Source: Maccoyibacter sp900556645 | GTDB lineage: Bacteria; Bacillota; Clostridia; Lachnospirales; Lachnospiraceae | DNA length: 64,000 nucleotides | Assembly: GCA_958349535.1 (NCBI GenBank) | Contig: CATWDJ010000009.1 | Span: 8,416-72,415, forward strand | Direction of reading: 5' to 3' | In this document: positions 61,866 through 64,000 of the stretch, one piece after another | How the letters are laid out: each line of letters opens with the position of its first letter | How positions within the stretch are numbered: the stretch's first letter is position 1 | The notes under the pieces: model-generated | Seen by the model: only the letters and a program-made list of their open reading frames with translations | Told to the model about the DNA's origin: nothing | Database searches by the model: none | Translations under genes and position numbers: made by a program

Positions 61866-61908
61866 AAATCAACTTCCTCTCTTTGATATAATTTCTTTAT
61901 TTACATAT

Positions 61909-61955
61909 ATTATATGAAAATAAGCCGTAAAATTCAACGTGAAATTTTACAGCTT
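61909..61955 (-). promoter_or_regulatory. Toxin-antitoxin promoter embedded in a hairpin
   Basis: AAGCTGTAAAATT (61955-61943) and AATTTTACGGCTT (61934-61922) form a 13-bp stem with one wobble, serving as a weak terminator for the MerR gene. The promoter TTGAAT (61937-61932), 17-bp spacer, TATAAT (61914-61909) begins inside it. The dyad may also be the antitoxin operator. The rest of the 204-bp gap shows nothing further. Confidence 0.55.
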
Positions 61956-62069
61956 CTAATCTTGAATATTATTTCACAACCGTACGTAAGCACATAAAAA
62001 GCAGATACTACAAACACTTTTCTATTTTCATTGCCACTTCCACCTCTTTGGTAGTCCCCACAATTACAC

Positions 62070-62912
62070 TTAACCCTTTCTTTTTCTTGTTGTTCTATAT
62101 ATAGCCATTAACAATAATCCAATTAACACAAAGGTATCAATGAAAAGTATCTCTGTCACATATTTCACAATTTCTTTTACATAAAGAATTATAAATATTT
62201 CTACTGATACTGCTATGAAGCATAAATAATTAGTAATGTAATTTGTAACAGACTCACTATCAATAATATTTATTTTAAGCCACCTCCAAATGAAAGGGCG
62301 TAATACAAATCTGATAATTACGCAGGCAGCCGGAAAAGCAAAAATAAATTGTTTATTTACAAAGGTACTTACTGTGTCACCACTCCACTGGATAGGAATT
62401 TCAGTCGGCAAATATTCGATTGAAAACACTGCAACTAATAAACTTAGAATTGTCAGTATTCCCCAAGTAATATTTCCACCCCACATGTAAAAGAAACTTA
62501 CCGAATCCAATTTTAAAACATTGTCATTTTTGTTCCAGTAATCTTTTACATCGGTAACAAATTCTTCAATATCCAAATTTTCAAAATCAATTTTTTTGTT
62601 AGATGACAACATTCTCTCACACATTATCTTTGCATTTTCCAATTCAGATAACTGTTTATCTAGGCTCTGTCTTTGTGCTTTCACTACATCATACAAATCA
62701 GCCTCCTTACTTGAAATTCTACGAATATCCTCAACCGATATACCCAAAGTCCTAAGATATGCAACTTTCTTAATAGTCTTTATATCTTCTTCTGAATATT
62801 CACGATATCCATTACTGGCATTTCGCTCTGGACTTATTAGTTTTTCCTTTTCATAAAAACGAATGTTAGAACGTGTCAGACCGGTTATTTGTTCAACTTC
62901 TTTTATTGTCAT
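62070..62912 (-). CDS. Membrane-anchored MerR-family regulator
   Basis: A 280-residue protein. The N-terminal MerR winged helix (MTIKEVEQITGLTRSNIRFYEKEKLISP ... GYREYSEEDIKTIKKVAYLRTLGISVEDI, about 1-70) is followed by a dimerisation coiled coil (about 75-110). Then comes a membrane part with four to five segments (about 140-275) that contains EYLPTEIPIQWSGDTVSTFVNKQ, resembling DUF1648/SdpI-type domains. A membrane signal could thus act directly on DNA. Its own promoter has a 19-bp spacer typical of MerR control. It sits at the gdhA-proximal end of the islet. Confidence 0.85.
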   Translation of the reverse strand: MTIKEVEQITGLTRSNIRFYEKEKLISPERNASNGYREYSEEDIKTIKKVAYLRTLGISVEDIRRISSKEADLYDVVKAQRQSLDKQLSELENAKIMCERMLSSNKKIDFENLDIEEFVTDVKDYWNKNDNVLKLDSVSFFYMWGGNITWGILTILSLLVAVFSIEYLPTEIPIQWSGDTVSTFVNKQFIFAFPAACVIIRFVLRPFIWRWLKINIIDSESVTNYITNYLCFIAVSVEIFIILYVKEIVKYVTEILFIDTFVLIGLLLMAIYRTTRKRKG

Positions 62913-62938
62913 CTAGAACACCTCCTTCCATTTACCTC

Positions 62939-62969
62939 ACTATAAGGTATAAACAAGGTTTACAGTCAA
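62939..62969 (-). promoter_or_regulatory. MerR-type promoter with 19-bp spacer
   Basis: TTGACT (62969-62964), 19-bp spacer, TATAGT (62944-62939). MerR activators act on promoters with 19-20 bp spacers by untwisting the DNA, so self-activation is likely. AGGAGG precedes the start. Confidence 0.7.
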
Positions 62970-62997
62970 TACTTTTGTCATTTCAATACATAAAGAA

Positions 62998-63028
62998 AAG
63001 TCCCATAAACACTGGGTTTACAGGACTT
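62998..63028 (-). terminator. Present gdhA terminator
   Basis: AAGTCC and GTAAAC pair with GTTTA and GGACTT across a short loop, followed by a T-rich stretch, about 30 bp after the gdhA stop. It lies inside the islet boundary. Confidence 0.7.
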
Positions 63029-63058
63029 CTTCATATCTTATATTATCTTAGAAATTCT

Positions 63059-63096
63059 TAATTAGCAAACACCCTGAGCGAGCATAGCATCTGCTA
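63059..63096 (-). repeat. gdhA 3' end, right boundary of the islet
   Basis: Partner of the 58643-58680 repeat, 27 of 29 identical. It includes the stop codon and last codons of gdhA. Confidence 0.8.
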
Positions 63097-64000
63097 CCTT
63101 CTCAAAGCCTGCAATATTTGCTCCTGCAACATAATCGCCTTCCATTCCGTAGCGTTTTGCTGCATCATCCAGATTGTGGAAGATATTTACCATAATCTGC
63201 TGTAATTTTGTATCTACCTCTTCAAAGGTCCAGCTCAGTCTCTCGGAGTTCTGGCTCATCTCCAGTGCAGATGTAGCTACACCGCCTGCGTTAGCGGCTT
63301 TACCCGGTGCAAATAATACTTTATTCTCCTGTAAGTATTTTGTAGCCTCTAAGGTAGTAGGCATATTAGCACCCTCTGCTACTGCGATACATCCGTTGGC
63401 AACCAATGCCTTTGCATCGTCTAATAACAGCTCGTTCTGAGTTGCACATGGAAGTGCCACATCACATTTAATGCTCCATACACCACGTCCCTCATGGTAC
63501 TCTGCACTTGGTCTTGCTGCTGCGTACTCTGTAAGACGTGCACGTTTTACTTCTTTTACCTCTTTTAACAGTTCTACATCGATTCCTTCCGGATCGTAAA
63601 CCCATCCTGTAGAATCGGAAACAGTTACAACCTTTGCACCTAACTGCTGTGCTTTCTGAGTTGCGTAAATTGCAACGTTACCGGAACCGGAAACACATAC
63701 GGTTTTGCCTTTCAAGTCATGTCCGTTGCACTTTAACATCTCTTCTGTTAAATATAACAGACCATATCCGGTAGCTTCTGTACGAGCTAAAGAACCGCCG
63801 TAGGATAAGCCTTTTCCGGTAAGTACACCTTCGTATACACCCTTAATCTTTTTATACTGTCCGAACATATAACCGATTTCTCTTGCACCGGTTCCGATGT
63901 CTCCGGCAGGTACATCGGTGTCTGCTCCTATGTATTTACAAAGCTCTGTCATAAAGCTCTGGCAGAATGCCATAACTTCACGATCTGATTTTCCTTTCGG
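63062..64000 (-). CDS. gdhA: NADP-type glutamate dehydrogenase (5' end outside window)
   Basis: Interconverts 2-oxoglutarate plus ammonia and glutamate. The visible 312 C-terminal residues hold the catalytic region DVPAGDIGTGAREIGYMFGQYK, the substrate motif SYGGSLARTEATGYG, the nucleotide-binding fold VCVSGSGNVAIYATQKAQQLGAKVVTVSDS, and CATQNELLLDDA, typical of the hexameric 450-residue enzyme. The N-terminus lies beyond the edge. It ends VADAMLAQGVC, the stretch duplicated at the other side of the 4.4-kb islet. Confidence 0.96.
   Translation of the reverse strand, partial: PKGKSDREVMAFCQSFMTELCKYIGADTDVPAGDIGTGAREIGYMFGQYKKIKGVYEGVLTGKGLSYGGSLARTEATGYGLLYLTEEMLKCNGHDLKGKTVCVSGSGNVAIYATQKAQQLGAKVVTVSDSTGWVYDPEGIDVELLKEVKEVKRARLTEYAAARPSAEYHEGRGVWSIKCDVALPCATQNELLLDDAKALVANGCIAVAEGANMPTTLEATKYLQENKVLFAPGKAANAGGVATSALEMSQNSERLSWTFEEVDTKLQQIMVNIFHNLDDAAKRYGMEGDYVAGANIAGFEKVADAMLAQGVC

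Noticed and set aside
1..64000. tRNA, rRNA or IS elements
   Set aside because: No cloverleaf-like segment, rRNA stretch, transposase or terminal inverted repeat pair was recognised in any gap.

Overview
The window is a low-to-mid GC chromosomal segment from a spore-forming, Gram-positive anaerobe of the class Clostridia, most likely family Lachnospiraceae. The clues are sporulation genes (spoIIE, yabP, yabQ, ytvI, spoVG, a CotS-like protein), T-box and S-box leaders, the paired GlgC/GlgD glycogen enzymes, a DUF6465-type protein, Shine-Dalgarno sites of the AGGAGG type and an NADP-type glutamate dehydrogenase. The genus cannot be fixed from sequence alone. No rRNA, tRNA, CRISPR array, prophage or IS element was seen.

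Layout. 1-9.8 kb (minus strand): the conserved Firmicutes cell-division/sporulation block hup, rqcP, yabP, yabQ, divIC, [hybrid histidine kinase], spoIIE, tilS, hpt, ftsH. 9.9-25 kb: housekeeping genes (pgcA, cca, proS with a T-box, metK with a SAM-I riboswitch, murA), a PEGA lipoprotein, a CotS-like kinase-fold protein, YtvI, a pseudouridine synthase, an OmpR/HK two-component pair and an HD-GYP protein. 25-34 kb: a PrsA-like foldase, mfd, pth, a one-domain GlmU, then spoVG, glgD and glgC. The gene set spoVG-glmU-pth-mfd ... rqcP-yabP-yabQ-divIC-spoIIE-tilS-hpt-ftsH is the same series found in Bacillus subtilis, here split by insertions. 34-39 kb (plus strand): murC, a primosome pair (DnaD-like and DnaC/DnaI-like) preceded by two tandem pairs of perfect DnaA boxes, and prs. 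39-50 kb: DUF6465, an HPr-like protein, an AgcS-type symporter, a large secreted or membrane-anchored protein with a degenerate C39-like end, a patatin, a DMT transporter, a LacI-sensor/GGDEF fusion, a CsoR-type regulator and a membrane diguanylate cyclase. 50-58.5 kb: an LtaS-like sulfatase, TetR plus antiporter, a CDF transporter, and an AraC/ABC-2 export locus whose ATPase gene is frameshifted.

58.6-63.1 kb is an AT-rich islet lying directly downstream of gdhA. It carries an HD-domain/Hsp90-type ATPase protein, a RelE/ParE-Phd/YefM toxin-antitoxin pair and a membrane-anchored MerR regulator. It is bracketed by direct copies of the gdhA 3' end (27/29 identical), which points to acquisition by site-specific insertion at that end. 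This is the best candidate for an undescribed system, possibly defence related; that function is inference.

Regulatory sequence is rich. It includes two sporulation genes whose Shine-Dalgarno sits inside a terminator-like hairpin, a spoIIE promoter with a 21-bp spacer, a promoter that runs straight into a terminator ahead of the AgcS gene, and several genes whose promoter geometry predicts leaderless mRNAs.
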